A stretch of 64,000 bases of DNA from Deuterostichococcus epilithicus (GCA_033439295.1 JAVTLE010000008.1:1364001-1428000), one strand, 5' to 3'; positions 36,132-48,625 are shown, counted from the stretch's first letter. Made by a program: numbers and translations. The notes: generated by a model from the sequence alone, not told the origin.

Positions 36132-36920
36132 ATGAGGGTTGCATCGCCGGAGGCCGCAGCGCAGCAGGCGGCCGAGGCGACCGGCGCGGCGGTGCCAGAT
36201 GCCGTGGCGCCAGCGCCGGCGGAGGCGCCCACACTGCCGCAGCTGACCGGCCGCGATGCCTTCCTGGCGTCGGTATGGCAGTTTAAGGACCGCTGGGGCC
36301 TCCTCATTCTGGCGCTCGCCGCCGCGGCTGCCTACATCTACTACCAACACTACGCGCCAGCATACAAGCCTCCACGTGAGTGTGCTACATGCTTTGGCAC
36401 TGCATGGTTCCACCACACGCGCCGCAGCCCGCTACATGTATCCGAGCTCATGATGCCGCTGCATGCTTTTATAACGTGCAGCGGCAGCAAAGGCGGCGGA
36501 CTGGGAGGCCAAGCGTCGCGAGGCGGTCGAGAAACAGCAGCACGCGCTGAGTCAGGGTGCCGCGGCGCGCCTCAAGAAGCAGGACGAGGACAAGTTCCGC
36601 GAGCGGGTGCACATCTTAACATCCTCTGCATCCTCCCTTGCGTGCACGAGATAACTGTTTGTAGAGCAGGCAATCCCATATAGGCGTTATGCATGGTGTG
36701 CTTGAAACTGATGCAGGCTGCTGCGCATGCATCAGTGCATGGACCTGACCTTCAAGCGGCTCCCTCGGACCTGAGTATACAGTCTGCTCATTCCCGCCCT
36801 GGGCACGGACAGGAGAAGCGCCAAAAGCGGCTGGAGGAGGACGCCAAGCGGCTGGGCATGACGCACGTCTTCAAGGGCCAGAAGCTGGGCTCATCGGCAA
36901 CGCAGGTCGCAGGTGTATGA
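36132..36920 (+). CDS. Small single-pass membrane protein, possibly SelS/VIMP-like
   Basis: Three phase-consistent exons, 36132-36375, 36482-36606 and 36813-36920, give about 158 aa. An Ala/Pro-rich N terminus is followed by one transmembrane segment (GLLILALAAAAAYIYYQHYA, about residues 57-76) and then a highly charged helix (DWEAKRREAVEKQQHAL, AAARLKKQDEDKFRER, EKRQKRLEEDAKRLG) ending FKGQKLGSS. Order, size and the charged helix resemble SelS/VIMP, which anchors p97/VCP to the ER membrane in degradation of misfolded proteins. No selenocysteine-containing Gly-rich tail is seen before the in-frame TGA at 36918, and a further 3' exon cannot be excluded. The SelS link rests on architecture and a short similarity in the helix, so treat it as a suggestion. 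Confidence 0.5.
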
Positions 36921-38277
36921 AATGCTGCCGCACCAACATTCGTGAACCTGGCTGTCGCGGGCGGTGCGATGCGCACGAAACGGATCCCCCGGCTGGCCCA
37001 AGGACACTTGCCGAAGTGCGTCCACCATTTGTCGAGCCCATGTGCAGCCCACGGCTTTGCTAGACTAGTGACTCGAGGCTTCCCTGTCTGATGTTTGGCT
37101 GCCTTGGATGCACAGGCTCAAATGCCGCCCCTGAAGACTGGCTCTCCTGAAAATATCCAGTTACCAACCTCACCATGACTGTCTTGTTTCTCCCGACCGC
37201 TGATTGTGCAGTGTTGCGAGTTATAGGGCATCTGCAAACTTTAGTGCTACACTGTTGCGGGGACAGTAGCTACACTGTTACACCGTTACAAGTAACATGT
37301 ACCATGAAAGGGTTTAGCTGCACCTCCCCATGCGGGTGCCTGTCAAGTGCAGCCCTCATTACCACCTGCGCACCAACAATGCACCTTTAACTACAATACT
37401 TGTTGTCAAGTCTCACCGACTGATTCCAAACCGCCGGCATTGCTGTGAATCCGCCGTCCATACCTCTATATCTGTCTACGTAGCTTGTCTCGAGAGCCGC
37501 CGATACCTCGGTCCGGGCGTCGAGTGGTCCAAACCAGCACGCCCATCATTCCCGGCGGCAAGAGTCAGAAACGACACCCATCTCATAAGCAAGTCATCAA
37601 GTGATCCAGTGCACCATCGCCTTTGCCATTTTCTGCACGACTCGTCGGGGTGTCTGCGGTTTCGCTGGTGCAGCTCCGATGCGTGGTTTCCCCTTGCTAC
37701 GGCAGGTAACTATGCATCTCTGTCACTAACAAGCGTCTTAAACTGCAGCCTAGCCTGGGGTGTATCAGCCTGCACGGGCGGAATACCTTGGTCGCATAAA
37801 AATACGGGCGCTCGCATTGCCAGCTGTGCAAAGGTGACGACACACTGGCGCCCGCAGGCGTGCCTCTATGTCGGTCTACTTTCATTCAGCTTGGCATGGG
37901 GCTGCAATGCTGAGGCGGCGAGCAGAAGCGGCGGCTCCAACACGCTTCGCAGAGGCAACGTGAGTCATCTGTGTCATCACAGCTACGCAGCGGTGCCTGA
38001 TAATTGTGCCCGATAATTGTCTGACCGTCACCCCTGTCAGCAAAGCAGATGACGCTCGTTCACACACATATGCTATGGTGCATGTCACCATTCCCAATGC
38101 GTTCTGCAGGCATTGCAAGGCCCAGCACAGCCCGTTGCTGCCCGACCGTGGCATCAAGCGGCAATCGCAGCGGCCAGGGCAGCCGGAAAGAGTGCGTCCC
38201 AGTCCTGCCGACCTGTGGTTGTGCCATCACACACGATCCTGTGTCTGACATACTAGCAGTCGCTCATCAATAGGTGG
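36921..38277. other. Region without a confident gene; possible 5' exons of the CAP gene
   Basis: AT-richer than the flanking exons. The segment 37858-37959 is bounded by an AG acceptor and a GTGAGT donor, is 34 codons long and encodes a hydrophobic stretch (ACLYVGLLSFSLAWGCNAEA). That would suit the signal peptide expected for the downstream CAP protein, but no connecting start codon or phase-proven junction was found. Confidence 0.4.
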
Positions 38278-39991
38278 ATGCCACTTGCACACGCATCGCG
38301 GTGTGGCATGCCCGTGGCCACGGCGGCCACATGTCGCCAGCTCTGCGATGCGTCGACTGCAGATGTGCAGCGTTACACCGTGCTTGCATGCTTTGCCGCA
38401 GTAGCAAGGCACGGCGCCGGTGCTGACGTGCGCAAGCTTCTCAACAAAGACACCGAGCCGTCGGCGGCGCCGTTCAAGCAAAAGCTGCTTCCGGCAACCA
38501 GTGTTGGGCGCAGTGCAGCAGCAAACACGTCGGCTGCCTCGGCAGATGTTCTTGGAAGCACCGCCAGCCAGCGCACTGCCGCAACGAACACCATATGGTC
38601 GGTGAGTGCCGTCACCCGCCCGTGACGCGCCCCGCGCATGACACTGAACTGGCAACCATGAGCTTGGCTCGATCCAAGCAAGAAAAGCTGCATGCTGGAT
38701 GATGTCGCTGGCCGCCCTGATTGCAGGCCTCCAACCCGCAGCGCATCACGGCAACGCCTGCCGGCATGACGCTTGCGCAGAAGGTAGCAGAGCGCACATG
38801 TCGACATGTGTCAACTGCCGCCACAGACTCTTGCACAGTGTCGGTGTCCGGCCAAGCTGACTCGAAGTGCGTCCGCGGTCCAGATCTTGTGGGTGCACAA
38901 TCGGTACCGGGCCCGTCACGAGAACACTAAATCATTGCACTGGGACACGAAGCTGGCGGCGACGGCGCAGAAGTATGCAAACAAGTGAGTTCGCATGTGT
39001 GGAACGGCATTGCATTGGCCTCTTCGCTTGAAGCAAGACGCGCCAAGCTGCAGACCTGTGGTTGACATTGCCTTTCCTCCCGCAGGTGCAAGTTTGCCCA
39101 CAGGTCCGCCCCGCCTTGACGATCATCACACCTCATCCGCTGTCATGCCTGTGGTCCTTGGTAGCCCTGCTGCTCTGACACCGACGGTTCGTCCGTGTGG
39201 GCCATTCTTTGTGCAAGCGACCGTTTGCGCCACTGATTTTGAGTCCACTGCTGCAGTGGCGCCCCAGGTTTGGGAGAAAATCTGTTTCTGGCGTACTTTT
39301 GGCCCGGCAAGAAGCCTACGCTGTCTGCGAGCTGGCCGGCTGCTGTCTATGCTTTCTGGGAAGAGATTAAATATTACAGTTGGAAGTTGCCAGGTGAGCA
39401 GGCCGAGAAAACCCCAGCAAGATGGCCGCATGAAGAATCCGGCACATGCGCCAGATTGTGCTGCAGCGCGACAAGGCGATGCATGTCACTGCGACAGTCT
39501 GCTGCTGACCGACATCCTCTTTCATCTCTTGCAGGGTTCAGCGAGATGACAGGGCACTTCACACAGGTGGTGTGGGCGGATACCACACATGTGGGATGTG
39601 GTGCGCCGCCGAGTTCGCAAACTTCTTGCAGAACTGCAGCCGGGTCCTTTCGCTGTCAGTGGAGGGCGCTCAGAAGGGCAACACTGGCGCGTCATAATGA
39701 GTCTTTTAAATATATCTAGAAACGATTACCTTCTTTAATGAGTGTGCTAATGCCGTCGTGTTAATGTTACATGCGCAGGGGCTGCTTCGTGTCCCACCAC
39801 ATATCTGGGGCTGAAAGTTGAGAGTTTAATCTACGTCTGCAATTACAAAGCGCAAGGTAGGACCCCTGCTCTCTGCGGATAAACTTCCTGTTTCTCTGGC
39901 TTCTAAGTTATGGTTGAACTTGGATGTCTTTGCCGCAGGAAATGTTGCGCTGCCAGCCTACTTTCGTGCAAATGTCAAGGGCCTGAAATAA
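38278..39991 (+). CDS. CAP/SCP (PR-1-like) domain protein
   Basis: Member of the CAP superfamily (cysteine-rich secretory, antigen 5, PR-1), usually secreted and often sterol- or lipid-binding. Exons: 38278-38601 (start uncertain), 38727-38783, 38884-38984, 39086-39103 (only 18 nt), 39257-39393, 39535-39600, 39818-39856 and 39939-39991. All junctions from 38601 onward are in phase. The domain reads ILWVHNRYRARH, LHWDTKLAATAQKYA, CKFAHS, LGENLF, AFWEEI, GHFTQVVWADTTHVGCG and YVCNYKAQGNV. The classical His/Glu cavity residues (FAH, GEN, WEE, GHFTQ) are all present. Secretion is expected from the family, but a signal peptide would have to come from an upstream exon such as 37858-37959. C-terminal CRISP-type Cys-rich extension is absent. 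Confidence 0.83.
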
Positions 39992-40527
39992 TCAGCAGCG
40001 CCTGATCAGCTCAAATGAGAAGGCGCGCTGGACAGCGACCCCAGTGGGCTCTGTACTTCACGATTCTTTCGCAGCAACAACATTGGTTGGTGTCAGCCCG
40101 GCGTTTGAATTGCGCTGGGTCATCGCATCGAGGCACTTGGTTTTTGCATTCATTCATTCATTCATTCTGGGATTTGATGCTCGAACTGCGACTGTGTGAG
40201 ACAGATCCACTGCTTCCTGCACTGCAACACCTGCCAGTATCTCAACCCCCGCAGATACCAATGTGCCTTGCCGACGCTAGACCTTTGGCAAATCGATGTT
40301 GCGCATGATGACATCTGCTGATTCGCTCACAAATCGGCCTCTGAACCCTTTTGGCCTCAAAAGCGGTCGCTGAACTGATTCCGGCCTCTGAACCCCATTC
40401 TGTGTATCCCCTGCCCCCATCTGACCCCACACTAAAGCGAGCCCTCGCCATGGCGAATAATTCCGCAGGGAGGCCACGCAGACAGCAACTGCTCCTGCGA
40501 CGGCGCATGCCCTACAAACGAGCGCCG
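39992..40527. other. Convergent intergenic region with a short CATT microsatellite
   Basis: 536 bp between the CAP stop (+) and the rhodanese stop (-). It contains five tandem CATT units at 40147-40166 and two copies of a CGGCCTCTGAACCC motif near 40331 and 40383. No coding segment recognised. Confidence 0.55.
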
Positions 40528-43247
40528 TCATCGCGTGGATCGAGATTGCTCCTGCCGTGGCACAGCGAGCCCCAGGGCCTCCAGCTCCTCCCGTCCCGCA
40601 GCCACATTGACGGAATCCATCTGCAGCACACGTGGCAACGCATGTCAGTGCACGGCACCCCTCCAGCGCGCTGGTCGCTTTCGCGCCCTTTAAATTCCCT
40701 CGCAGGGCCACCGGCGGCGACCACGGGGTGGTGTCTGGTGCCAGATTGCCAAGGCGTCCGAAAGTGCTTCGCATCGCACCTGGAAGGGCTCGGGGTCGGG
40801 CGGCGCCTCCCACTTCTCGTAGCTGCGGTAGGACTTGACATTGGGGTCCAGCCGCCAGCCGTACACACCCTGCAGCAATCAATATCAACCCTGCTGAGAT
40901 GCGCGCCTTGCCGCCGCAGCTGATCTGCTATGCTTGATCCAAAGATCTCGCAGCATGGTCGGCGACAGCCAGCAGCAAACCAACCACTGAATGAAGCTCC
41001 GTATGGACCCCCGCCGTGCTGCACTGAAGCAGGGATGCATCATGCAGAGTGCCTGTGTCGACAGCTCGGCTGCCGATACGCCACTGCAGGGCCACGCACC
41101 TGCTTGTACACGAACACAGAACCGAGGCCGGCGTCGTGCGCGAGCTGCGCCGCCCAAGAGGCTCGCCGGTTGGTGCGGCACTGCATGACGACCGGCGTGG
41201 CAGGGCCTGGCTTGGGAAAATGGTACTTCTCCTGCCACCCGCCAGGCGCCAGCTGCAGCGCCGCCGGTAGCTCGTCCACTGCGTTTTCAAAGGGAATAGG
41301 ATCTTCGTCCAGCAGATGACAGCTGGCGACGCAATTGCGGCGGGGGTGTTGCTGGTCCTGTGGCACCTCGACGATGTGCTGGACGGCCTGGGGAAATGTC
41401 AAGCTGCAGGCTTGACGCAGGCCTGGCCTCCACTATTATTGCTTCCAGCGATTGCCTTACTGTGAAGGCGAGCCTCCATGCACTGCGGCTGCCATGCCGC
41501 CATGCTGTGGCATGTCAGCAGAGTTGCAGATGCAGCGGCGCCATTCGCACCGGGCACGTGGTGCGACCCTGAAATGCTGCCATACAGGGTGCGCTCGTCG
41601 TGCCGCCGCAGGTCCAGCCACGCCGCAGCCGAGCTGCCGGCGTCGCCGCTGTTGCCGCCTGGGTTGCGGTGCAGCAGCAGTGCTGCTGCGTCCCTGTTGA
41701 TGTACCGCAGGTCTGCCTGCGGTTGCGGTATGTATGCACTCTGAGCGTGCGCTCAGCACCGCGGCTATGTGGGCTGTACCTGATATGCGAGGACGAGCAC
41801 CATCCACTGGTCGGAGCATCTGCAAAGAGCGTTTGGCGCTTGACAGGCTGAAACAGACCCTGTTCCGGGGCACAGCGATGCCAGGTGGCCAAGCGCTGTG
41901 GCTGTGGGCCGGCAGCTTCCCCTGGGGCTGGTCGTCTGTGTGAATTTGAACCGACCTGCGCACGGGCATTCTGCGAGAATGCTGACACGCCACCCGCCAG
42001 GTAGGTGACGCGCTGGAAGCCGGCAGCTGCGGCGGCGGTGGCGGCGCCCCGCGGCTCGGCGCTGCCCTCCGGCAGCAGCACCAGCAGGTGGCCCTTGCTC
42101 GGCGCCGGCGGCCCGCCGACGCGTGCCGGCCAAGTGCCCTCCTTGCCCGACAGCACCTTGTATATCTGCGGCGCAGCAGTTGGCAAGATGAAACTTGTCC
42201 CGGCGATCGATCCTGAGTTCAGGTACCATTCTGACGAAGGCATTCAAACAAAATGACCACAAAACACACCACATGTCTTGATGCAATGGAATCAAAGGCG
42301 GGTACCCGTTCACATGGAGGTGGCAGGACACCGACCTGCTCCTCGGAGACCTGGACGGCAGAGCTGAGCTCTGACGGCAGGTCCACATGGGCTGTGTCGT
42401 CGGCGCTGCGCACCGCAATCAGCACGTGCGGGATTGCGTCCAGCTCCACCTGCAGCGCGGATCTGTGGGTCAAAATTTCGCTCGGCCCTGCCCATCTTCT
42501 CCGTGTCTGAACGGGGCTGCGGTGACCCTGAGCTGCAGCCCATGTGCCGGGCGGCGCTGCTGATTTGAGTTCCGCACGCATGCAACAGGTGCCATGCTGC
42601 GCGCCGTGCCGACCCACCAGCATGCGCAGGGCGGCGGGCGACAGCGCGGCGAAGAAGCGGGGCAGCGTGCCGGCCAGGTCAGAGCCGCCGCCGCGGCGCG
42701 AGCCGTCCTGCGTCCGCTGGGCGGTGGCACGCAGCAGCCGCACGCCCCACGCCAGGAGCGTCAGCACCACGGCGCTGGTCAGCGACCCGCCGATGTTGCT
42801 GATCTGCGGCATGATGCGCAGTCGATGTCGTGATCAGTCGTTTGCAAGAGGGAGAATCTGCAAGACGTTGTCTGCAAGGCGACTGCAAGCGGCTGCAATG
42901 TCGATGGTTGTTGGGTCCGCAATCTGCACGACAGCGACCGTCACAGCGACAACCAGAAAAACGAAATGAAGACTGCATAACATCTTAACTTGTCTCGAGT
43001 CCGTGCGCCGCGGCTTGTGCTGTCCGCTCTGCAAACCCTGCTGCACGTGCAACCAACTTTGAAGTACGGGCTGCAATTTCGCAGGTTCCCACAAGCGGGC
43101 AAGTTCATGTTGTTGCTGCACGCATCTGACCAACGTTGGGCTTGGCTTGCAAGCTAGGTACTCCCAGCGGGCCGGCATTCGGGGCATGAGCACGGGTTCT
43201 CGAGTGTTGTGGGGCAACACTCGGAAAGAATCGCTCGAAACAGACAC
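40528..43247 (-). CDS. Tandem rhodanese-like domain protein, probably membrane-anchored
   Basis: Sulfurtransferase-fold protein with two rhodanese-like units. Phase-consistent exons (minus): 42618-42803, 42351-42449, 41989-42165, 41558-41716, 41100-41387, 40780-40869 and 40528-40620. A likely 5' exon is 42867-43247. The N-terminal part has hydrophobic segments (FVFLVVAVTVAVVQIA and TSAVVLTLLAWGVRLL), suggesting membrane attachment and possibly plastid targeting. Unit 1 (VELDAIPHVLIAVRS ... HLLVLLPEGSAEPRGAA) lacks a Cys at the loop position. Unit 2 (YINRDAAALLL ... AWLDLRRHDERTLYG ... VVMQCRTNRRASWAAQLA) keeps the active-site Cys in CRTNRR. It ends with GVYGWRLDPNVKSY and WEAPPDPEPFQ, then a short helix. 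Plant STR proteins are the nearest group I can suggest. The first exon and its donor at 42867 are weakly supported. Confidence 0.78.
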
Positions 43248-43394
43248 ATTCTCCTTGGTTGCGACAGCCTCTAGCAGATGCTTCTAGCTTCTGTCACGGT
43301 TGTGTGCGAACCGAGCATGCCATAGTGGCCACTGCGAGCTTGGACAGTCGCTGCAAGATTCAAACTCGCAGGCAACAGCCGCTGCCACTACGTC
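43248..43394. promoter_or_regulatory. Very short divergent promoter, rhodanese (-) and claspin (+)
   Basis: Only 147 bp separate the claspin ATG from the proposed rhodanese ATG, if the 5' exon 42867-43247 is right. No TATA box or other element was confidently identified. Confidence 0.4.
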
Positions 43395-46300
43395 ATGGCC
43401 TCTTTAGAAGACGACGATGTGGACTTTGCAGTCTCCCCGGAGCAGCAGCCAGAGCCAGCAAAGCGGAAGCTCAGCCGACTCAAGAAGGTAAGGGTCATAA
43501 CCTGCTGTGATGCCTCCGTACCCCGCGTCCATGGACTGCACAGATTTCGAATGGCATGCCACAGCTGCGAGTGTGACTGCAGGCGGGAGGCAGGAATGCA
43601 GACAAAGACAACCCTGCTACTTCGAATGCGGACCCCGCAGCAGACACAGCTGCCAATGGAGGACAGAGCGCCAATGACATGCAGGCATGTTTCGCTGTCC
43701 CAAAGTGCGGTGCGATTGCAACGCGAGTCACGACGTTCCATGCTCGCAAGCTGCCGAAGGAGACTATGTCAGCTATTAGTTTGAGGATGGTTTGAATTTG
43801 TCTTGGTGCAGGATGGCGGGGCTGACGACATTGCCGCTGGACCCTCCGACAGCGGTGAGGAGGCAGCATCAGAGGGTGGCAGCGGCGGCGCCCTCGCTGC
43901 GGGCGCCGCTGCAGCCGACAGCGACGAGGAGGAGGCCGCAGACGGGGAACTGGGTGGAGACTACTGGGACGAGGAGGACGAGCTGGCGGACGACTTCCGG
44001 CGGGAGCTGGCGCACGGCATCGACGACGCCACGCCTGCTCCATCAGGTGGGCGCGGCTGGGGGCGGAGAGTCGGGACCAGATCGGCATGCCGCATAGCGT
44101 GCAAAGGATCGGCGTGCTGGCAAATGTGCGCGGTGCGAAGCGGGGCCACAGACGCGCCTTCAGTCTCGGATCTCGGAGGGGGCCCCCGGGTGCAGGGGCC
44201 GGCAAAGCAGCGTTCCAGCGTCGTCAGCGTCATGACTGCTCCGAGAGTCTTGCCAGCGTGGGTGCTCCCCGTGCAGGCACTGTGCAGACAGGCGATGACG
44301 GGGACGACGTGGCGAGCGAGGGCGGCAGCCCAGCCGGCGGCGCGCAATTGAATGCGCAGACGCAGCGCATGTTGCGAGGTGAACCCGGGTGTTGCCGCAG
44401 CCTGCAGCACACGGCGGCTTCCTGCGCCGAGCTCGACATACCTGCACAGACTGCCTGTGCTGAAGGGATGTGCCTGCAGGGCGAACCATGCTCACTTTGC
44501 ACTTTATACCAGGCCGTCCTGCACCAGTGCTGCCAGAGACCACGGAGTCGTGATTGCAGAGAGCGCGGTGCGGGACCGTATTGGCAAGGGGCACAGCGTG
44601 GAGATCGTGCCGCTGTCCGGCATCCTGGCCAAGCTCAAGGCCCAGCGTCAAGCTGTCATCGCTCGGTGAGCAGGCCATGATCAGTGGCTCCTGGTGCATT
44701 GCCTCCGCCCTGGGACCCTTATCATTCCTTATCAACCCGCGTCAACTGTCATCAAAGCAGCGTGGCCGGGCATGCAAGCCATCAGGCGCTGCTTCTAGTT
44801 CCTCTGCTCTCTCTTAGCTTGCTCAGAGCGCTTTTTACGTCGATCGCCCTGCCTCCCATGCAGGACGAAGCCGGCGCCGGTGCGGCAGCGGGCGCCGTCC
44901 CCGGTCGAGGAGGTGCCCACCGAGGAAGCAGCTGACAGGGACGATGACGACGACTTCCTGCTGCTGTCTGACCAGGAGGAGGCGGAGGCGGGACCGGCGC
45001 TTGCCGCAGGACCCGCTGTGGCAGTCACGCAGGTGAACAAATGATATCAGTAGGTTGCGCAGCTGAATGGCAGGTCTGCAGGGCGGGCATCCTTTCTACT
45101 GCACTGGAAGGGGCGGCAGTCAGCCGAGTCCATGCCGCATGACACGCTGGTAGCCGTGTGCTGGGGCTTGACGGCGACATCCTGGTGCAGAACGCTTTCA
45201 TGTCGTGCCGCTCTCCAGCGACGGACGACTCTCCCGCCTCACATTCGGGTGCTTTCGTGCTGAGCAGGAGGCGGAGTTCAATCTGGGGCTGGGCACTGAG
45301 GACACCCGCAGTCTGGTGCCCTCGCAGCCGTCGCTGCACCTGACGCTGGACTCGCAGACGCAGTACACACAGGACCTGGATGCTCTGCCACATGCACCCT
45401 CGCTTGCAGCACCGGCTGCCCGCGCTGCGGAGCTGCATGAAGAGGCCGGCGGCAGCGAAGAGGCCGCCTGGGCGGCGGCGCAGGCAGTGCCTGCGCCTGC
45501 CGCCGGCGCAGCAGCGGCGGCAGCGGCAGCTTCCACGTTTGCAGCCCCAGCTGCAGCGCCTGGGAAGCCTGCCGAAGCACTGAGGCCACCAGCAGCCGCA
45601 GCCCCTGCGGCTCCTGCAGAGGCGGGGCCTGCCGCGGCGGCGGCGCACGCCGCGGCGGCGGCCAAGCCGGCGCAGCGGGACTCGCCCGCCAGCAGCGCGG
45701 GCGGCGGCGGCGATGATGCGGAGGAGGCAATGAACGCAGCGGAGGCCGCGTCCGGCAGCGACGGCGACGAGGAGGGCTCCGAAGCCGAGGACAGCGCAGC
45801 GGCCATCAGCGGGTCTAGCAGCTCCAGCAGCAGCTCCAGCGACAGCGACTCGGAGGAGGAGGAGGAGGATGCCGCCGAGGGCCCCGAGTCACGTCAGGTA
45901 AGCGCACATGCAAACTTCGTTTACCTGTCCTCATGCGCATGCACAAGCACGTTAGCATGCATGAGCGGCACCTGCCTTGTGCTGACGGCGCACGAGATCT
46001 CGGCATGTTCGTTTGGGTCAGTGCAGCATTCCGATGAAGGTGTCCTTGTACATTAGGGCACGCAGAACCGCGCTCACAGCGGCGAGCCAGCGGGGACGGG
46101 CCAGGCAGGCGAGGCGGCGGGCGCCGCCGACGCGGTGGCCACGGCCGCGGCCCAGTTGCGGGATCGGCCGGCCAAGACGTTTCTCAAGTCCAGCTTCTTC
46201 GACATGGAGGCGGAGATGAGCGACGACGAGGGCCACTCCGACGACGGCGATGACGATGACGCCGACGCCGACGGCATGCTGGTGAGGGTCAACTGCTTCC

Positions 46301-48532
46301 CGGGGTGCCTGCTTGACGTGTCTGCCATTGCGATCGGGTTTGAAAGACAGATGTGCCAAGCTGGAGCAGGGTACTCCCTGGCAGCTTGGCAGAAACTCAA
46401 CCAGCCTCGCATGTCTTACGCGCTGTCCTGGCACGCCCAGCTGGACAGCAGGGCAGCGGCAGCGGCTTCCTGCTGCTGCATGGTTTCACGCAACGGAGAC
46501 TGCGCGCAACACTGCAGGCGGAGCTCATCGGGACGGACAAGGAGAAGAAGAGGGACGCGGCGCGGCGGGAGAAGCTGCACGCCAAGTGGCTGCAGGCGCA
46601 GGACGCGAGCGAGATGGAGGCTGTGGTCGCCGCCATGAAGTCTGGCTGGCGCCGCCCGGGGCGCCGCGGCGGCCTCGATGGCGACCTGGTGCGCGCACGA
46701 ACGTGCTCAGTCCCAGTGAAAACCGTGTCGCCTGCCTCCTGCGACAAGCGTGGCATTCTCTGAGACTGCCTGGCAGTTCCGGCGCCCATCGGGGCGTCGG
46801 GCGGCCACCGCCTGAGAGTCGAATGGCTGTTGCACCTGGGTCCCGCAGCGCTGACACGGGGCTGCCCTGCGGCATGGAGGATGACCGATCCCGATGCTCC
46901 TGCAGGGCACGGACCGGGATGCACGGCGGCGGCGGGCGGCGCTCATGGGCGTCACAGAGGAGGAGCTGGATGCTGGGGACTTCAGCATGGCGTCACGTTT
47001 CGCCGGCGGGTGGCAGCGCGGGGACGGCGGCGGCGAGGACGAGGCCGCGGAGGAGGCGGCGGCGGCGGCCGACGCCGCGCGGCAGCGCCTGCTGGACGCC
47101 TCCCAGGTGCCTGCTCCATCGTCAGCACCAGGGCCCCTTGAGATCTCCGCTGGGCTCGAGGGTCTGCTCGGCAATGGGCACCGCGTGACGGCTCCAGCAC
47201 GTGCCGTCCGCGAGCATATGCAGCATGGCGCCGGCCGCGCTCGTCGCAAGGCTGGTACTCCCTGCAGGACGGCGGCCCACACCGTGCGGCAGCGGCCAGG
47301 CTGGGGCTGCAGCAGTCCCACGATGACGTCGGCTGATGCGTGCGCCACCTGCTCGTTGGCAGTCGTGTCGTCTGCTGATGGGTGGCCTGCGTGTGGCGCG
47401 CAGGACCTGGAACCGGAGGCGATGATGCTCGGCTGCAGCGAGGAGGCGCTGGACCTGCTGAGCCGCGGCGCCCCACTGGCGCCCGCGCCCGCCTCGCAGC
47501 GCTCACGCCTGGGCCTCTTTGGCAGCGAGCTCACCAACATGCCCAGCACGGCAGTAAGTGCCTCGGCATGCTCTCAAGCCACAGCCGGGCAGGTTAAGAC
47601 TCAGCCAGTCAGGTTCGGAGAGTGTCCGGATGCACATGTCGTGTGGCGGTTGCGCATCCGCATCCGCATCGCCGGGCGGTCATCATGGGGCAGCTGCTCC
47701 GTCCTCTCTTGTCACACAGCTTTGGCGCCCTGCCTAGCAGCACTGCCGCAAATGTGTGGTGCCCATCCTGCCACTCGCTGCGCCATCTGCTGCGACCTCT
47801 GCGATTCACAGCTGGAGACTTGACACTGCTGCACAGGCATCGTTCCTGGGCAGGACGGGAGTGCCGGGCGGCAGCAAGGTGCAGCGCGGCGGGGGCGACA
47901 ACACCAATGGCGGAGGTCGCTCCTTCATCTTTGGCGGCCGCGATGACAGCAACCCCACGGCGCCTGCAATTGAGCTGGCATCCGAGGTCAGCCCCGGAGC
48001 CCTCCGCGGGCTCCGCTGCCTCACCAGTGCAGCACTTCAACTCGCCTGCTGGCCGACCAGCGGGTGTTGACCCCATGCTGGTACTGGACTGCGTCCGCTC
48101 CCGCAGGTGGCATCATGTGCTGGCAGCAGGGCTTGCAGGCTGCTTCGAGTCGAGGAGCTGCGGCCTGCCCCAACAGTCCTACATGGCTGCCATGCTATCC
48201 TGCCCCAGTCAGTCACCATGTCTCTGCCTGTGACACAGGACATCAACGCCGCGGTGGCCGCCGGGCCGACATCCTTTGCCGGCGTGCGGAGCATGGCGGC
48301 GGCAGCAGCGGCAAAAACGCCAAAGCGCAAGCTTGGAGCGCCCGCCCTGCTGGGCATGCTGTCGCGGCCGGCAGGCGGCAAGGGCGAGACAGCGGCGCAG
48401 CAGCCGAAGGCGAGGCCTGGCGGGGATGCCGGCTGGCTGCTTGGTGCCGAGCTGGGCCAGAAGCGGGTCAAGGCCAGCCACGAGCGCGCGCTCAACTCAC
48501 TCTTCAGGAAGCCACTTGTGCCCTCGTCTTGA
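43395..48532 (+). CDS. Claspin/Mrc1-like replication-checkpoint mediator
   Basis: Acidic replication-fork protein; claspin/Mrc1 links stalled forks to Chk1-type kinases and supports fork speed. Twelve exons, all in phase: 43395-43487, 43812-44046, 44277-44378, 44560-44665, 44864-45032, 45268-45897, 46057-46281, 46518-46688, 46906-47106, 47404-47553, 47837-47986 and 48239-48532, giving 841 aa. Diagnostic pieces are MLRESAVRDRI (claspin RESA-type helix), a long Ser/Glu/Asp-rich centre, KSSFFDMEAEMSDDEGHSDD (the conserved FFDxEAELSG-type motif), GTDRDARRRRAALMG, and a C-terminal RSFIFGGRDDSNP block. SQ/TQ sites in TQYTQDLD and PSQPS could be ATR targets. The Ala/Pro-rich insert around 45400-45700 is lineage-specific. 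Convergent with VPS55. Confidence 0.88.
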
Positions 48533-48625
48533 ATACGCTTATAGGGGTGCTGGGGAGTTAGCAAGGCCGCAGTCATGCATGGTTTGCCAAAGATGCCAGT
48601 GAACAAAACTAGTAGAACAGCCTGT

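Noticed and set aside
40147-40167. CATT microsatellite as a functional element
   Set aside because: Five units of a simple repeat in a convergent intergenic region; nothing suggests a role.
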